Assembly: GCA_003490145.1 (NCBI GenBank)
Contig: QULQ01000006.1
Span: forward strand, 124,001-188,000
Direction of reading: 5' to 3'
DNA: 64,000 bases
DNA from: Lachnospiraceae bacterium OM04-12BH
Lineage (GTDB): Bacteria > Bacillota > Clostridia > Lachnospirales > Lachnospiraceae
Numbering within the stretch: position 1 is the first letter of the stretch; the number at the start of each line of letters is the position of its first letter. Below the pieces are notes generated by a model. It saw only the letters and a program-made list of their open reading frames with translations. It searched no databases and was not told the DNA's origin. Of the stretch, positions 33,124-43,303 are shown piece by piece. The translations under genes were made by a program, and so were the position numbers.

Positions 33124-35212
33124 AATCCATAGAAATGAGATGTATGTATATTTTTACCTGGAAAGAGGGGAGGAAGCCCAGCTGCTTGGGATTTTTAAAG
33201 AAAAGAACAGTGGGATCAAAAAGGCTGAGCAGGGAACCTGTCGTATTGTGGATCTGATCTGTCCGGACAGAAAAAATTATTCCTTCCGGGGAGGAAAAAC
33301 CTTTTATGACATGCCAGCGTATCTGTTTTATATGGATTCCTGTACATGGACGTCTGACAGCCGGTTTGAAATTGTACAATATTCAGAGGACAGAACGCTG
33401 AAGGTAACAACCTGTTATGAATTTGCAGAAAATGCAGACGTATTTAGCTGTAAAAGTATATTGGAAAATTTAGGAGATGAGGAAATTACCATTGAAGGAA
33501 TCACATCCTTCTGCTTTGGAGCAGCAGCTGGTTATGAAAAGGGTAAATCTGATCCTTCAGAAGATGTGGAAATTTATTATGCCCACAATACATGGTCTGA
33601 GGAGTGCCGGTGGGTGCATAAAAAGCTGAAAGATGTGGGGATATGGGCATATGGAAATCTGTGTTATGACAGGTTCAGGATCGCAAATCACAGCGGCTTT
33701 TCTACAGGGGAATATCTCCCAATGGGGGCTCTTTATAATAAACAGACGGATACTTCTGTACTCTGGCAGATTGAGAGCAGTACATCCTGGGCATATGAAG
33801 TCGGATGTTTTACTCCGGAATACAGAGAATCTTTCCTGAAAACAGATTATCGGCAGCAGATTTATCTGCAGCTTTTCGGACCGGATATGGAAAGTGCAGG
33901 ATGGTATAGAAGGCTTAAGAAGGGAGAAAGGTTTGAAACGGTAGAAACGGCAGTGGCATGCGGCATTGGGCGACCGGAGAGCGTAATGAAGGAGATGACG
34001 GTTTACCGGAGACAGAAGCGGAAAATCATGGAGCTTCCTATTATTTTTAACGATTATATGAACTGCCTTATGGGAGATTCTACGACAGAAAAACTGTTGC
34101 CACTTATTGACCGGGCAGCAGAGGCCGGTTGTGAAATTTTTGTGGTTGACTGTGGATGGTATGATACAGGAGAATGGCAGTACACATTTGGAGAATTTGA
34201 AGAGTGCAGGCAGCGATATCCGGGAGGCCTTTCAGAGGTTATGGACTATATCAGAAGGAAAGGAATGAAACCAGGTATCTGGCTGGAACTGGAATCGGTA
34301 GGACTTGACTGTGTGGGACTGCAGAATATGCCGAAGGAGTGGTTTTTCCAGAGACATGGAAAACCGGTCATAGATTCGGGACGTGTGCATCTGGATTTCA
34401 GGGTAAAGGAAGTAAGAGAAAGAGCTTCAGCGATTTTGAAACGGGTGATCAGCAGATATCATCTTGGATATATAAAAATTGATTACAATCTGGAACTTTC
34501 CTGTGGAACAGAATTCCAGGCAGACTCTCCGGCAGATGGGATGCTGCAGCATAATAGGGCATATCTTGCATGGCTTGAAGAAGAACATGCAAAATATCCT
34601 GAGGTAATGTTTGAAAACTGTGGAAGCGGCGGCTTGCGTATGGATTATGGGATGCTTTCACGGATGGACATCCAGTCTGTCAGTGATCAGGAAGATTATC
34701 GGATCATGGCAGTGATTGCTGCAAACAGTGCATCGGCAGTTCTGCCGGAACAGGCAGGGATCTGGACCTATCCTTTAAAGGACGCAGACAGAGAAAGCTG
34801 TATCATGAATATGGCTTCGGCTATGCTGCAGAGAATCCATCTTGGAGGAAATTTGGATCAGCTTACAGAAGAGGGCTTTGCACTGGTAAAGGAAGGAATT
34901 CAGTGCTACAAGGAAATAAGAAAAGAAATTCCGGAGGGAATTCCATTCTGGCCTCTTGGATTTCACTCTTTTGATGCCGGCTGGCTGGTGTTTGGCCTGC
35001 ATCTGGAAAACAGAGATCTGATCATGGTGTGCAGACGTGAGGATGAAAAGAAACGGATTCGTTTTCCTGTCCAAAAAGGAGTGGAAGCAGTAAATGTACT
35101 TTATCCGGCAGCAGAAAAGCGGATCGCCCAGAAGGATGGTATAGAAAATGACATTGTTGTAGAACTGGAGAGAGAGAACAGCGCAGTGATTCTAGAAATC
35201 ATTTATGAATGA
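33110..35212 (+). CDS. Alpha-galactosidase, GH36
   Basis: A 700-residue cytosolic glycosidase with no signal peptide. An N-terminal beta-supersandwich is followed by the (beta/alpha)8 barrel from about residue 310, with FVVDCGWYD, GIWLELESVG, Asp458 in YIKIDYN (expected nucleophile) and Asp526 in SVSDQEDY (expected acid/base), plus MFENCGSGG. It should release alpha-linked galactose from raffinose-type or melibiose-type sugars. The start lies within the EamA gene. Its 3' end overlaps that of the convergent histidine kinase gene by ten bases. Confidence 0.92.
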   Translation: MGICEIHRNEMYVYFYLERGEEAQLLGIFKEKNSGIKKAEQGTCRIVDLICPDRKNYSFRGGKTFYDMPAYLFYMDSCTWTSDSRFEIVQYSEDRTLKVTTCYEFAENADVFSCKSILENLGDEEITIEGITSFCFGAAAGYEKGKSDPSEDVEIYYAHNTWSEECRWVHKKLKDVGIWAYGNLCYDRFRIANHSGFSTGEYLPMGALYNKQTDTSVLWQIESSTSWAYEVGCFTPEYRESFLKTDYRQQIYLQLFGPDMESAGWYRRLKKGERFETVETAVACGIGRPESVMKEMTVYRRQKRKIMELPIIFNDYMNCLMGDSTTEKLLPLIDRAAEAGCEIFVVDCGWYDTGEWQYTFGEFEECRQRYPGGLSEVMDYIRRKGMKPGIWLELESVGLDCVGLQNMPKEWFFQRHGKPVIDSGRVHLDFRVKEVRERASAILKRVISRYHLGYIKIDYNLELSCGTEFQADSPADGMLQHNRAYLAWLEEEHAKYPEVMFENCGSGGLRMDYGMLSRMDIQSVSDQEDYRIMAVIAANSASAVLPEQAGIWTYPLKDADRESCIMNMASAMLQRIHLGGNLDQLTEEGFALVKEGIQCYKEIRKEIPEGIPFWPLGFHSFDAGWLVFGLHLENRDLIMVCRREDEKKRIRFPVQKGVEAVNVLYPAAEKRIAQKDGIENDIVVELERENSAVILEIIYE

Positions 35213-36969
35213 TCAGAAGAATCATGGATTTTAGGAAGAAAGATGACAACACGTGTGCCATGAGGAGAGCAGGGGCTGATGAGAAGCTCCTGCTCTTCTT
35301 TTAGAAGATAGGAAAGCCTCCAGCGGATATTCGCAAGTCCGATATGTTTTCCTCGGTTATATTCATTTTCCATATCAAAGTGTTCAGATTCTTTTACAAT
35401 TTTTTCATAGGCTTCCATATTGATGCCGATTCCGTTGTCTTCAATGGTGATACAGATTTTACCGGCATGATCGGCAGAAGAACAGATGCTGAGATGAATA
35501 TAGGGATCCTCACCGCGCAGACTTTCAAAACAGTCATTTAAAAATCCGTGAACAATAGAATTTTCCACAATAGGCTGCAGAATGTGCTTGGGGATCTGAC
35601 AGGATTCCAGAGCGGGATCCACATCCCATATAATGGAAATGGTTTCCGGATAGGAATATTGCTGGATGGCAAGGTACTGCCGGGTTACATTTACTTCACA
35701 GGCTATGCTGTCAAAGGCAGAATGTTCACTGATGCGCAGACTGTCTTTCAGAATACAGATCAGGGCATTGTTAACGACTACAATATCATTGCATCTGCCT
35801 TTGCGGGCAAGGTAATTGATGGTATTCATAGTGTTGTAGATAAAATGTGGGTTGATCTGGGAGATATGCAGTCCATACTTCAGGATCTGTTCTTTTTTCT
35901 GTTCTTCTAGGAGAAGCCGGATATTTTCGTTCAGCGTATCAGCCATGTCGTTAAAAGCATGACTGAGATCCTCTATTTCATCATTGGTATGAATTTCAAT
36001 CGGCATGGTATCCCCATAAGGAAACTCTCTCATATGACGGGAAAGCGTTTCAATCGGAGAGATGATATTATAAATGATAGGGCGTAAAAGCCAGGAGGAT
36101 AAAATCATCAGAAGAATGAGGGATAAAAGAAGGATAACACTCATGGGGATAAATTCCTTGAGAAATTCAGAATAAGGTATAAAGGCCACAAGTTTCCATC
36201 TTGTGATATCACTTCTATGGGACAGAAAAATACCATGGGTATTATGAAACATATAATCACCAAAAAAAAGAGTTTTCTGATCACCCTGTAACTGCTTGGA
36301 GAGAAAAGCATATTCATTATCTGAAAAATTACAGTTGATAACAGGAGTATTCTGGTTGTTTAACCAGAGATAATGAGAGAAGGTCTTGTCTGCCCCCGTC
36401 ATGATGGAGGCAAAATTTTCGGGTCTGATAAGCAGGATCATTTCACCAGAAAGGGCAGAAATATCGTCCAGCCTGATGCAGAAATATAACTGACCGTTCT
36501 GATCATAGTAGAAGAAACGGATAAAATCACTAGCATACAGGGAAGTATACCAGTCAGAGGAAAGAATACTCTGTGCTTCTTCATCTGTAAGGAAAACAGA
36601 ATGATATACTTCTTCTGAGGTATTGATAATGATATTCTGAATATTGGCACCAATTCCGCTCAGTTCCATGAGTTTGTTTTCTATTTTTACTTTATCAGCA
36701 GGATTGGATTCAGCGATAAGAGCAGACAGTTGTTTATCGGTAGGAATCAGCTTTGCATAGGCAATGATATTGGTGGCTTCCAGGTCAAGCTGCTGGGTTG
36801 TCTGGCTGCCTATTACATTTAACTGATTGAGACTGTTTTTGATCTTGCTGTTCGAAAACAGCACAATCAGAGGAATGGCAGTAACAAAAATAGCTGCCAG
36901 GATCAGGCGGACAGTGTTTTTCTGGAGTTTTGATCCAATAATGGAATTTTGTGTAAATTTCAGATTCAT
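35203..36969 (-). CDS. YesM-type sensor histidine kinase
   Basis: A 588-residue membrane sensor, minus strand. Membrane segments at about 20-42 and 280-300 enclose an extracellular sensing domain of about 235 residues. A HAMP region follows at about 300-355 (PIETLSRHMREFPYGD, FNDMADTLNENI). The kinase core has His375 in INPHFIYNTMN, the family's phosphoacceptor site, and an HATPase domain with ENSIVHGF, IEDNGIGI and GIGLANIRWRL-like motif (HIGLANIRWRL). It probably senses an extracellular sugar or its binding protein. It shares one base with the regulator gene stop. Confidence 0.92.
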   Translation of the reverse strand: MNLKFTQNSIIGSKLQKNTVRLILAAIFVTAIPLIVLFSNSKIKNSLNQLNVIGSQTTQQLDLEATNIIAYAKLIPTDKQLSALIAESNPADKVKIENKLMELSGIGANIQNIIINTSEEVYHSVFLTDEEAQSILSSDWYTSLYASDFIRFFYYDQNGQLYFCIRLDDISALSGEMILLIRPENFASIMTGADKTFSHYLWLNNQNTPVINCNFSDNEYAFLSKQLQGDQKTLFFGDYMFHNTHGIFLSHRSDITRWKLVAFIPYSEFLKEFIPMSVILLLSLILLMILSSWLLRPIIYNIISPIETLSRHMREFPYGDTMPIEIHTNDEIEDLSHAFNDMADTLNENIRLLLEEQKKEQILKYGLHISQINPHFIYNTMNTINYLARKGRCNDIVVVNNALICILKDSLRISEHSAFDSIACEVNVTRQYLAIQQYSYPETISIIWDVDPALESCQIPKHILQPIVENSIVHGFLNDCFESLRGEDPYIHLSICSSADHAGKICITIEDNGIGINMEAYEKIVKESEHFDMENEYNRGKHIGLANIRWRLSYLLKEEQELLISPCSPHGTRVVIFLPKIHDSSDHS

Positions 36970-38489
36970 CAGATTCGATTTCGCTTTCTGTAGTCTAAAG
37001 GCTTGAGACCGAATTGTTTTACAAATACCTGGCTGAAATACTGGGGTGAAGAATAGCCGGTTGCTTCGCTGATTTCATAAATCTTCTGGTTTGTTTCCTT
37101 AAGAAGCTGGCAGGCTTTCTGCATACGGTAAGTGGTAATATAATCGCCCACAGTTTCTCCGGTTTCCGTCTTGAAAATACGTGAAAAGTGTGTAACAGAA
37201 AGACCGATATGATCAGCAATTTCCTGTAAAGACAGCTCGGGATTATCACAGTGCTTCGTGATATAAGAGATGGCCTGCCGGCTGTCATGGGACAGAGAGT
37301 CCTTTTCTATGAGAAGCTTATATTGATTGATAAGAAAAGCTGATAGAGAAGGGAGATCTTTGCAGTTTTCATAATCTGGTTTAGGAGCAGGATTGGGCAG
37401 CCTGTGCTCCAGAAAGGAAAGACAGACCTGGAGAAATTCAAATAACCCAGTATAATTTCTGCTGTATGTAATAGTTTTTAGCTGCTCTTCCAGAAAGTAT
37501 GGGAGACGTTCCGGGGTTTCCTGATAAAGACGTATCAGGGTGTCTTCCTTGAAATCTGTTCTGATACCAGAAACAGAAAGAGAAGGACTGTCTAGAGGGA
37601 GAATTTGCTTCCCTTTCAAAAAATACCGGCCACGAAGAGGTGTCTGTTTTCGAAAATAGTCCGTATGGATTTCCTCCAGAGTCAGAGAAAACTGGCTGTA
37701 GAAGAAGGAATAGCTATAGGGAAGCTTCTGCGCCAGAAGGTCAAGGATAACCTGACCGTACTGTCTTAGCATATCCATGATCTGAAGAATAGAAGAAGGG
37801 GAAGAAAGATCCAGTATAATAATAACCTTGTTATTAAATGCAATATAGGAACAGAGCTGATGAATGGTCTTAAAACTGAAATCTTCTATATAAGGCAGTG
37901 CAGACTGAATGATGGACAGTGCAGTGACTGGGTGATCAGCCGAAATATCATCTGTCAGGGGATACAGAATATCCGGTGTGATGACACAGTAGAAAAATTG
38001 TCTGTTCCTGTAAGAAGAAAGTGCTGATGGCAGAACTGCTGTACCGGAGTTAAAATATTCCCGGAAAAGCTTTTGAAGGTGGGAATAGGCTTCTGCATGG
38101 TGAGAGAGCATTTTGACACGGATTTTCTTCAGCTTTTTTGTTAAAAGCTGTGAAGTGATCTCATCTTTAATCAGATAATCCTCCACACCCTGTTGGAAGG
38201 CTCTTTTCATATAGTCGATTTCGGCATATGCAGTCAGAAGCAGAAAAACCAGATCTGGAAAATCTTTTCTGGCTTCTTCAATTAAGGTTATACCATCCAT
38301 TCCCGGCATACTGATATCTGTGATAACCAGATCAATCGGTTTTTCGGAAAGAAGCTTCAGAGCCTGTTTTCCAGAACGTGCAGTTCCTATGATTTTAAAG
38401 CCTGTTTCTTCCCAGTTGATTATGGACAGAAGATCCTCTATGGCAAGATATTCATCATCTACAAGTAACACCTTTAATAGATTGGACAT
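36969..38489 (-). CDS. YesN-type response regulator with AraC DNA-binding domain
   Basis: A 506-residue regulator, minus strand. The receiver has VLLVDDEYLAIED with the acidic pocket and Asp58 in VITDISMPGMDG as phosphorylation site. A middle region of about 250 residues has no clear motif. The AraC-type domain at about 405-506 has two helix-turn-helix units (LSLQEIADHIGLSVTHFSRIF and IYEISEATGYSSPQYFSQVF). It is the partner of the adjacent kinase and probably activates the divergent sugar importer operon. GGAGGAAAATG precedes its start. Confidence 0.93.
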   Translation of the reverse strand: MSNLLKVLLVDDEYLAIEDLLSIINWEETGFKIIGTARSGKQALKLLSEKPIDLVITDISMPGMDGITLIEEARKDFPDLVFLLLTAYAEIDYMKRAFQQGVEDYLIKDEITSQLLTKKLKKIRVKMLSHHAEAYSHLQKLFREYFNSGTAVLPSALSSYRNRQFFYCVITPDILYPLTDDISADHPVTALSIIQSALPYIEDFSFKTIHQLCSYIAFNNKVIIILDLSSPSSILQIMDMLRQYGQVILDLLAQKLPYSYSFFYSQFSLTLEEIHTDYFRKQTPLRGRYFLKGKQILPLDSPSLSVSGIRTDFKEDTLIRLYQETPERLPYFLEEQLKTITYSRNYTGLFEFLQVCLSFLEHRLPNPAPKPDYENCKDLPSLSAFLINQYKLLIEKDSLSHDSRQAISYITKHCDNPELSLQEIADHIGLSVTHFSRIFKTETGETVGDYITTYRMQKACQLLKETNQKIYEISEATGYSSPQYFSQVFVKQFGLKPLDYRKRNRI

Positions 38490-38598
38490 ATCATTTTCCT
38501 CCTGCGTTTGCTGGTTTCATTGTACCATAATTTAAAAATGGGTAAAGAGAGATGAAGGAAAAATGAAAGGATAGTAAACAAAATGGTAGGATTTTGTA

Positions 38599-38650
38599 TT
38601 TGGTGGCAGGAAAGATGTTGATATACTTTAGTTATCTTGAAGGAAAGGAG
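38599..38650 (+). promoter_or_regulatory. Probable activator-dependent promoter of the sugar importer operon
   Basis: A TATACT -10 box at 38622-38627 has only a poor -35 (TTTGGT) at the right distance. A weak -35 fits activation by the divergently encoded AraC-type regulator. I could not define a direct-repeat binding site. AAGGAG at 38645-38650 precedes the GTG start. Confidence 0.4.
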
Positions 38651-38660
38651 CAGTGAGAGT

Positions 38661-40163
38661 GTGAAAAAGGAAGCAATTTTGCAGGTGAACGGCATCTATA
38701 AAAGCTTTGGTGTTGTAAAAGCCCTGAAGGATGTCAGTATTTCTTTTTTGCCAGGTGAAATACATGGATTGATTGGTGAAAATGGTTCCGGAAAATCGAC
38801 TCTGTCTTCTATTATAAGTGGTATTTATTCCTGTAATCAGGGAGAAATGATCCTGGATGGAAAAGTTTATAAACCCACGAGCATTATGGATGGAGAAAAA
38901 CATGGGATCTGCATGATTGTTCAGGAAATGGGAACAATCGGAGGTATTACTGTTGCAGCCAATGTATTTGCCGGTAAGGAGGAGCTGTTTTCCAGACTGG
39001 GGATTGTCAATCGGAAGGCAATGAACAGGGCTGCCCAGGAGGCACTTGATAAAATAGGAGCCTCTTATATTAAGGCAGAGAACAAAATTGATGAAGAATC
39101 TTTTGAAAACAGAAAAATTGTGGAAATTGCCAGGGCAATGTTCAACGATGTCAAGGTACTCATCATTGATGAGACAACAACGGCATTATCCCAAAAAGGC
39201 AGGGAACTGATCTATCAGATTATGGACAGACTTAAAGATGAAAATAAAGTGGTTATTTTCATATCCCATGATCTGGACGAATTGACAGAACACTGTAATA
39301 CAGTTACCGTACTGCGTGATGGTGTTTACATAAAGACCCTGCATGGAGAAGAAATTCAGCCGGATGTTATGCGGCAGCTTATGATCGGAAGAGAAGTTCA
39401 GGATAATTATTACCGTGATGATTATGATGATTACCGTGGTGGTGAAGATGTCATTACCGTGGAAAATGTCTGCACAGAAGGTGGATTGAAAAATGTATCA
39501 TTTGCGCTGAAAAAGGGAGAAATTCTTGGAATAGGCGGGTTGACAGATAGCGGTATGCATGATCTGGGAAGGACAGTATTCGGACTGGAAAAATGTGAAA
39601 AGGGAAGTGTTTATCTTTCTTCGTCTAGTGAAAAAATCCAGTCACCACAGAAGGCTATCAGACATAAGATCGGATATGTGTCCAAGAACCGTGATAAAGA
39701 ATCTATTTTGAACCAGTCCAATATTATGGATAATATTTGTCTTCCTTCATATGACAAGATTAAGCAGGGTATTTATATTGCACCAAAAGCAGAAAAGAAT
39801 CTGGCGGAGCAGGAAAGTAATGTCTTAAAGATCAAGATGAGTTCTTTAAAACAGCTATGTGGTCAATTGTCAGGAGGTAACAAACAGAAAGTTGCACTGG
39901 CGAAATGGCTTGGTAATGATTCGGATATTCTGATACTGGACTGTCCGACCAGAGGAATTGATGTAGGTGTAAAAGCTGCAATCTATAAACTAATGGATGA
40001 TTACCGTAAGGAAGGAAAATCTATTCTGATGATTTCAGAGGAATTGCCGGAGCTCATAGGTATGAGTGATAGAATACTGATCTTAAAGGACGGCATGATA
40101 TCAAAAGAATTTGACAGAAGCAGAGACCTGACAGAGTCAGAGGCCATTAAATACATGATCTAA
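38661..40163 (+). CDS. Sugar ABC transporter ATP-binding protein (RbsA/MglA type)
   Basis: A 500-residue tandem ATPase. The first domain has Walker A GENGSGKST; its signature region is altered (ESFENRKIVEIARAM), and its Walker B is VLIIDETTTALS. The second has a degenerate P-loop (GGLTDSGMHDLGR) but a good signature LSGGNKQKVALAKWL and Walker B LILDCPTRGIDVG, as usual in RbsA/MglA/YtfR. I chose GTG 38661 because AAGGAG lies ten bases upstream and homology starts directly after it. First gene of a five-gene operon. Confidence 0.92.
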   Translation: MKKEAILQVNGIYKSFGVVKALKDVSISFLPGEIHGLIGENGSGKSTLSSIISGIYSCNQGEMILDGKVYKPTSIMDGEKHGICMIVQEMGTIGGITVAANVFAGKEELFSRLGIVNRKAMNRAAQEALDKIGASYIKAENKIDEESFENRKIVEIARAMFNDVKVLIIDETTTALSQKGRELIYQIMDRLKDENKVVIFISHDLDELTEHCNTVTVLRDGVYIKTLHGEEIQPDVMRQLMIGREVQDNYYRDDYDDYRGGEDVITVENVCTEGGLKNVSFALKKGEILGIGGLTDSGMHDLGRTVFGLEKCEKGSVYLSSSSEKIQSPQKAIRHKIGYVSKNRDKESILNQSNIMDNICLPSYDKIKQGIYIAPKAEKNLAEQESNVLKIKMSSLKQLCGQLSGGNKQKVALAKWLGNDSDILILDCPTRGIDVGVKAAIYKLMDDYRKEGKSILMISEELPELIGMSDRILILKDGMISKEFDRSRDLTESEAIKYMI

Positions 40164-40177
40164 AGGGAGCTGAGAAG

Positions 40178-41107
40178 ATGAAAATAAAAGAAAAAATTAA
40201 AATAAGAGAAATCGTTCCGTTCCTGAGCCTGATTGCTGTTATTCTTTTCTTTGAAATTGTTACAAATGGAACCTTGCTTACTTTCAAAAACATGAAACTG
40301 ATTTTTAATCAGGCATTTGTACTGATAATAGGAAGCGTAGCATGCAGCTTTATTGTTGCACAGGGAGATGTAGACTTTTCAATGGGATCCATGGTCGGAA
40401 TCACAGCAGTATGTGCAGCATGGGTTTCACAGGCAGCAGGAGGACTGGCACTTCCGGCAGCTATGATCCTGGGAGCTGTACTGGGTGTTATCAATGGTAT
40501 TTTGTTTGTAAAATTCAAGATTCCTTCATTCGTTGTAACACTGAGTACATTAATGATACTGAGAGGGCTGACAATTTTTATAGCAGGAGGAGGTTCAGTC
40601 AGTGTACCTTTTTCCCTTTATAAATATGACAGCTTTCCCTTAAAACTGGTTTTATGTATCGTAGTGATCCTGGCAGCCACATTCTGCTTTAATTACACAA
40701 AGCTTGGAAAATGGAGCAAGGCAATTGGATCGGGTATTACAGCAGCACATCAATCGGGAGTGCCTGTTGGAAAAATGAGATTGTTTGGATATGGACTTTC
40801 TGCAGCAATGTGTGGTTTGTGTGGCTTCTTTAATATGGTACGTGCCGGATCTGCAGCAACTAATACGGGAAACTTCTTTGAAACAGATGTATTGATAGCA
40901 TTGGTGCTTGGAGGAATGCCGCTGTCAGGAGGATCCACATCCAAAATACGATGTGCGGTAATCGGAAGTCTGACACTGGCCATTCTGATTAATGGTATGG
41001 TATGTTGGAATCTGAATGAAAAGGTACAGCAGGGTATCAAGGGAATTATTTTCCTGATTGCTGTCTGGCTCACTTTTGATAAGAAAAATACATCACTGAT
41101 CAAATAA
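40178..41107 (+). CDS. Sugar ABC transporter permease 1 (RbsC family)
   Basis: A 309-residue permease with about nine or ten membrane segments. ACSFIVAQGDVDFSMGSMVG and VTLSTLMILRGLTIF are family blocks, and AIGSGITAAHQSGVPVGKMR is the cytosolic loop that contacts the ATPase. VLIALVLGGMPLSGGS is the late conserved glycine-rich segment. It pairs with the second permease encoded after the binding-protein gene, as in YtfT/YjfF-type importers with unlike permeases. Confidence 0.9.
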   Translation: MKIKEKIKIREIVPFLSLIAVILFFEIVTNGTLLTFKNMKLIFNQAFVLIIGSVACSFIVAQGDVDFSMGSMVGITAVCAAWVSQAAGGLALPAAMILGAVLGVINGILFVKFKIPSFVVTLSTLMILRGLTIFIAGGGSVSVPFSLYKYDSFPLKLVLCIVVILAATFCFNYTKLGKWSKAIGSGITAAHQSGVPVGKMRLFGYGLSAAMCGLCGFFNMVRAGSAATNTGNFFETDVLIALVLGGMPLSGGSTSKIRCAVIGSLTLAILINGMVCWNLNEKVQQGIKGIIFLIAVWLTFDKKNTSLIK

Positions 41108-41132
41108 ATATAAAAGGAAAAGGAGAGAACAT

Positions 41133-42341
41133 ATGAAAAAGAGAATCATAGCGTTACTTACTAGTATGACACTTGTTATCAGTACAGTGTTAATGGGATG
41201 TGGGAGTGCAGAAAGCACAACAGGAGAATCGGAGCAGGAGACAGCTGAAGAGACAACAGAAACTGCACAGGCTTCCGATAAGCTCCCTGAAAAGTTTAAA
41301 ATTGGTGTTGTCATCTGGTCAACGACAGATGATCTGGGTGGTGCAAGTGCCAGACTGCTTGACTATGCATCTGATGTTATCGGCTGTGAAATGGTTTATA
41401 ACACCAACATTTCTTCCCCGGAGAGTCAGATTACAGCAACAGAAAATCTGATAGCAGCTGGATGTAATGCAATCGCAATCTGTAATTACAGTGATGATAT
41501 TCTTCCGAAAATTACCAGTCTTTGCGAAGAAAATGAAGTATATTTCACATTGATCTGGAGAAGTATTTCAGATCCGGAGGTCAAAGAGATCGTGGAGGCA
41601 AGCCCGTATTATCTGGGAAATACCTGTGAGAGTGAAGAAGAAACAGGATATATGATGGGTAAAAGCTTTTATGAAAAGGGCTGCAAGAATATCGCTGTCA
41701 TAACAATGGAAAAGGGAGATGCGACTGCTGATGCCCGAGATGCCGGTTTTGACAGAGCATGTGAAGAATTTGGTATGAACAGAATCAGTGAAGTAAGAAA
41801 CAATACACTGACAGCAGAAGAAACAACAAAGGCAGTTGAAAATTTCCTGGCATCATTCCCTGAAATGGACGGTATTTTTGTAACAGGTGGAAGCAACACG
41901 ATTCTGGAAGGTGTGATTCAGGCACTTGCTCTGCATAACAAAACAGGTGAAGTAAAAGTAGCATGTATCGATTTTATATCTGATCTTGACAAGTATATTG
42001 AAGAGGGAGCTATTGATGCTATCTCCGGAGGTCATTTCGTAGATCCGTTATTCTCTTATATGCTTATGGTAAACAAACTTGCTGGAACACCTCTTTCTGA
42101 CAAATGTGAACAGATAGACCTTAATTTTATTAACCTGCAGTCTCCTGAAGATGCAAGAAACTATTACGAATACTGTGAGGGTGACAGTTATCCTTATAAT
42201 GAAGAAGAAATCAGAAATATGGTGAAATATTTTAATCCTGATATGACCATTGATCAGTTAAAGGAAATTGCGTCAGCTTATAGTATTGATGACGTTGTAA
42301 GCAGGCATGGAGAAGGTGCCACAGACACAGCAAATAATTAA
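41133..42341 (+). CDS. Sugar ABC transporter substrate-binding lipoprotein
   Basis: A 402-residue lipoprotein. The signal peptide ends LMGC with Cys at about residue 23, then an acidic Thr/Glu linker. The body from about 55 (FKIGVVIWSTTDDLGG) has the type I periplasmic-binding fold of the ribose/galactose family (Peripla_BP_4). The ligand is not readable; the neighbouring GH42 enzyme suggests a galactoside, galactose or galactofuranose. AAAGGAGAG precedes the ATG. It lies between the two permease genes. Confidence 0.9.
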   Translation: MKKRIIALLTSMTLVISTVLMGCGSAESTTGESEQETAEETTETAQASDKLPEKFKIGVVIWSTTDDLGGASARLLDYASDVIGCEMVYNTNISSPESQITATENLIAAGCNAIAICNYSDDILPKITSLCEENEVYFTLIWRSISDPEVKEIVEASPYYLGNTCESEEETGYMMGKSFYEKGCKNIAVITMEKGDATADARDAGFDRACEEFGMNRISEVRNNTLTAEETTKAVENFLASFPEMDGIFVTGGSNTILEGVIQALALHNKTGEVKVACIDFISDLDKYIEEGAIDAISGGHFVDPLFSYMLMVNKLAGTPLSDKCEQIDLNFINLQSPEDARNYYEYCEGDSYPYNEEEIRNMVKYFNPDMTIDQLKEIASAYSIDDVVSRHGEGATDTANN

Positions 42342-42355
42342 GGGTGGAATAGACT

Positions 42356-43303
42356 ATGAAGCAGAAAATAAAGTGGAAAAATATGATAATTCCAATAGCA
42401 ATGCCGTTGATCGTATTTTTGGTATTTTTCATTTGTCAGCCGGAGCGCTTTGGAACACCGGCAGGAATTATGATCATGCTTCAGCAATCAGTTATTAATT
42501 CAATTATCGGATTCGGACTCAGTCTGAATCTGGTAATTGATACATGGGATTTTTCAGCAGGAGCACAGCTGGTACTGGCAGGGCTGATCGGAGCATATTA
42601 TTCTCAGTATTATGGACTTGCAGGTTTGATTCTGATTACGATTCTGGTAGCAACATTGCTGGGAGCATTGACAGGACTTGTATATTTTGTATTTAAAATC
42701 CCTTCTATTATAGTGACAATTGGAATGATGCTGGTTTATGAATCAATTGGTTCGCTGTATCATGGTGGTGCAAATGTTACGATAGATATGGGAATCAGTT
42801 TCCTCGGCAGATCGCCTGGAATCTTTATCGTAGGTATTTTAACATATATTTTGGCTTATGTGATCTATCATCATACAAAATTCGGTTACAATGTACGGGC
42901 AGTAGGAAATGGAGAGGCTACAGCGAAAAGCATAGGTATTAATTCCATAAAAATTCGTTTCCTGTGTTTTGTAGTAGGAGGTATTTTTGTCGGAATTGCC
43001 AGTTTCCTGCAGGTAAGTTATGGTGGAGCAATTGCCCCGAAGACGGGAATGAATACGATGTCTATGGTGTTCCCTCCTTTTATGGGAGTTTTTATTGGAC
43101 AGTATCTGGAAAGATATTGTGATATTATGCTTGGTATTTTCCTTGGAGTATTCTCAATGACAATGATCAATACAGGTCTGATTGCCATGGGATTGCCCGG
43201 AACACTTCAGCAGGTTGTAACAGGATGCTTTATGTTAATCTTTATGGCAATCAGTATCAACAGAGAACAGGCAGTATTAAAGAGCGGAAAGGCAGCGGCG
43301 TAA
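42356..43303 (+). CDS. Sugar ABC transporter permease 2 (RbsC/YjfF family)
   Basis: A 315-residue permease with about nine membrane segments. LNLVIDTWDFSAGAQLVLAG parallels the D.S.G block of the family, IPSIIVTIGMMLVYESIGS the next, and AVGNGEATAKSIGIN the ATPase-contact loop. It differs strongly from permease 1, so the importer has a heteromeric channel. It is immediately followed by the GH42 gene with no gap. Confidence 0.9.
   Translation: MKQKIKWKNMIIPIAMPLIVFLVFFICQPERFGTPAGIMIMLQQSVINSIIGFGLSLNLVIDTWDFSAGAQLVLAGLIGAYYSQYYGLAGLILITILVATLLGALTGLVYFVFKIPSIIVTIGMMLVYESIGSLYHGGANVTIDMGISFLGRSPGIFIVGILTYILAYVIYHHTKFGYNVRAVGNGEATAKSIGINSIKIRFLCFVVGGIFVGIASFLQVSYGGAIAPKTGMNTMSMVFPPFMGVFIGQYLERYCDIMLGIFLGVFSMTMINTGLIAMGLPGTLQQVVTGCFMLIFMAISINREQAVLKSGKAAA

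Noticed and set aside
38637-38660. TTG start for the sugar ATPase
   Set aside because: AAGGAG at 38645-38650 lies after this codon and fits the GTG at 38661, where homology begins.
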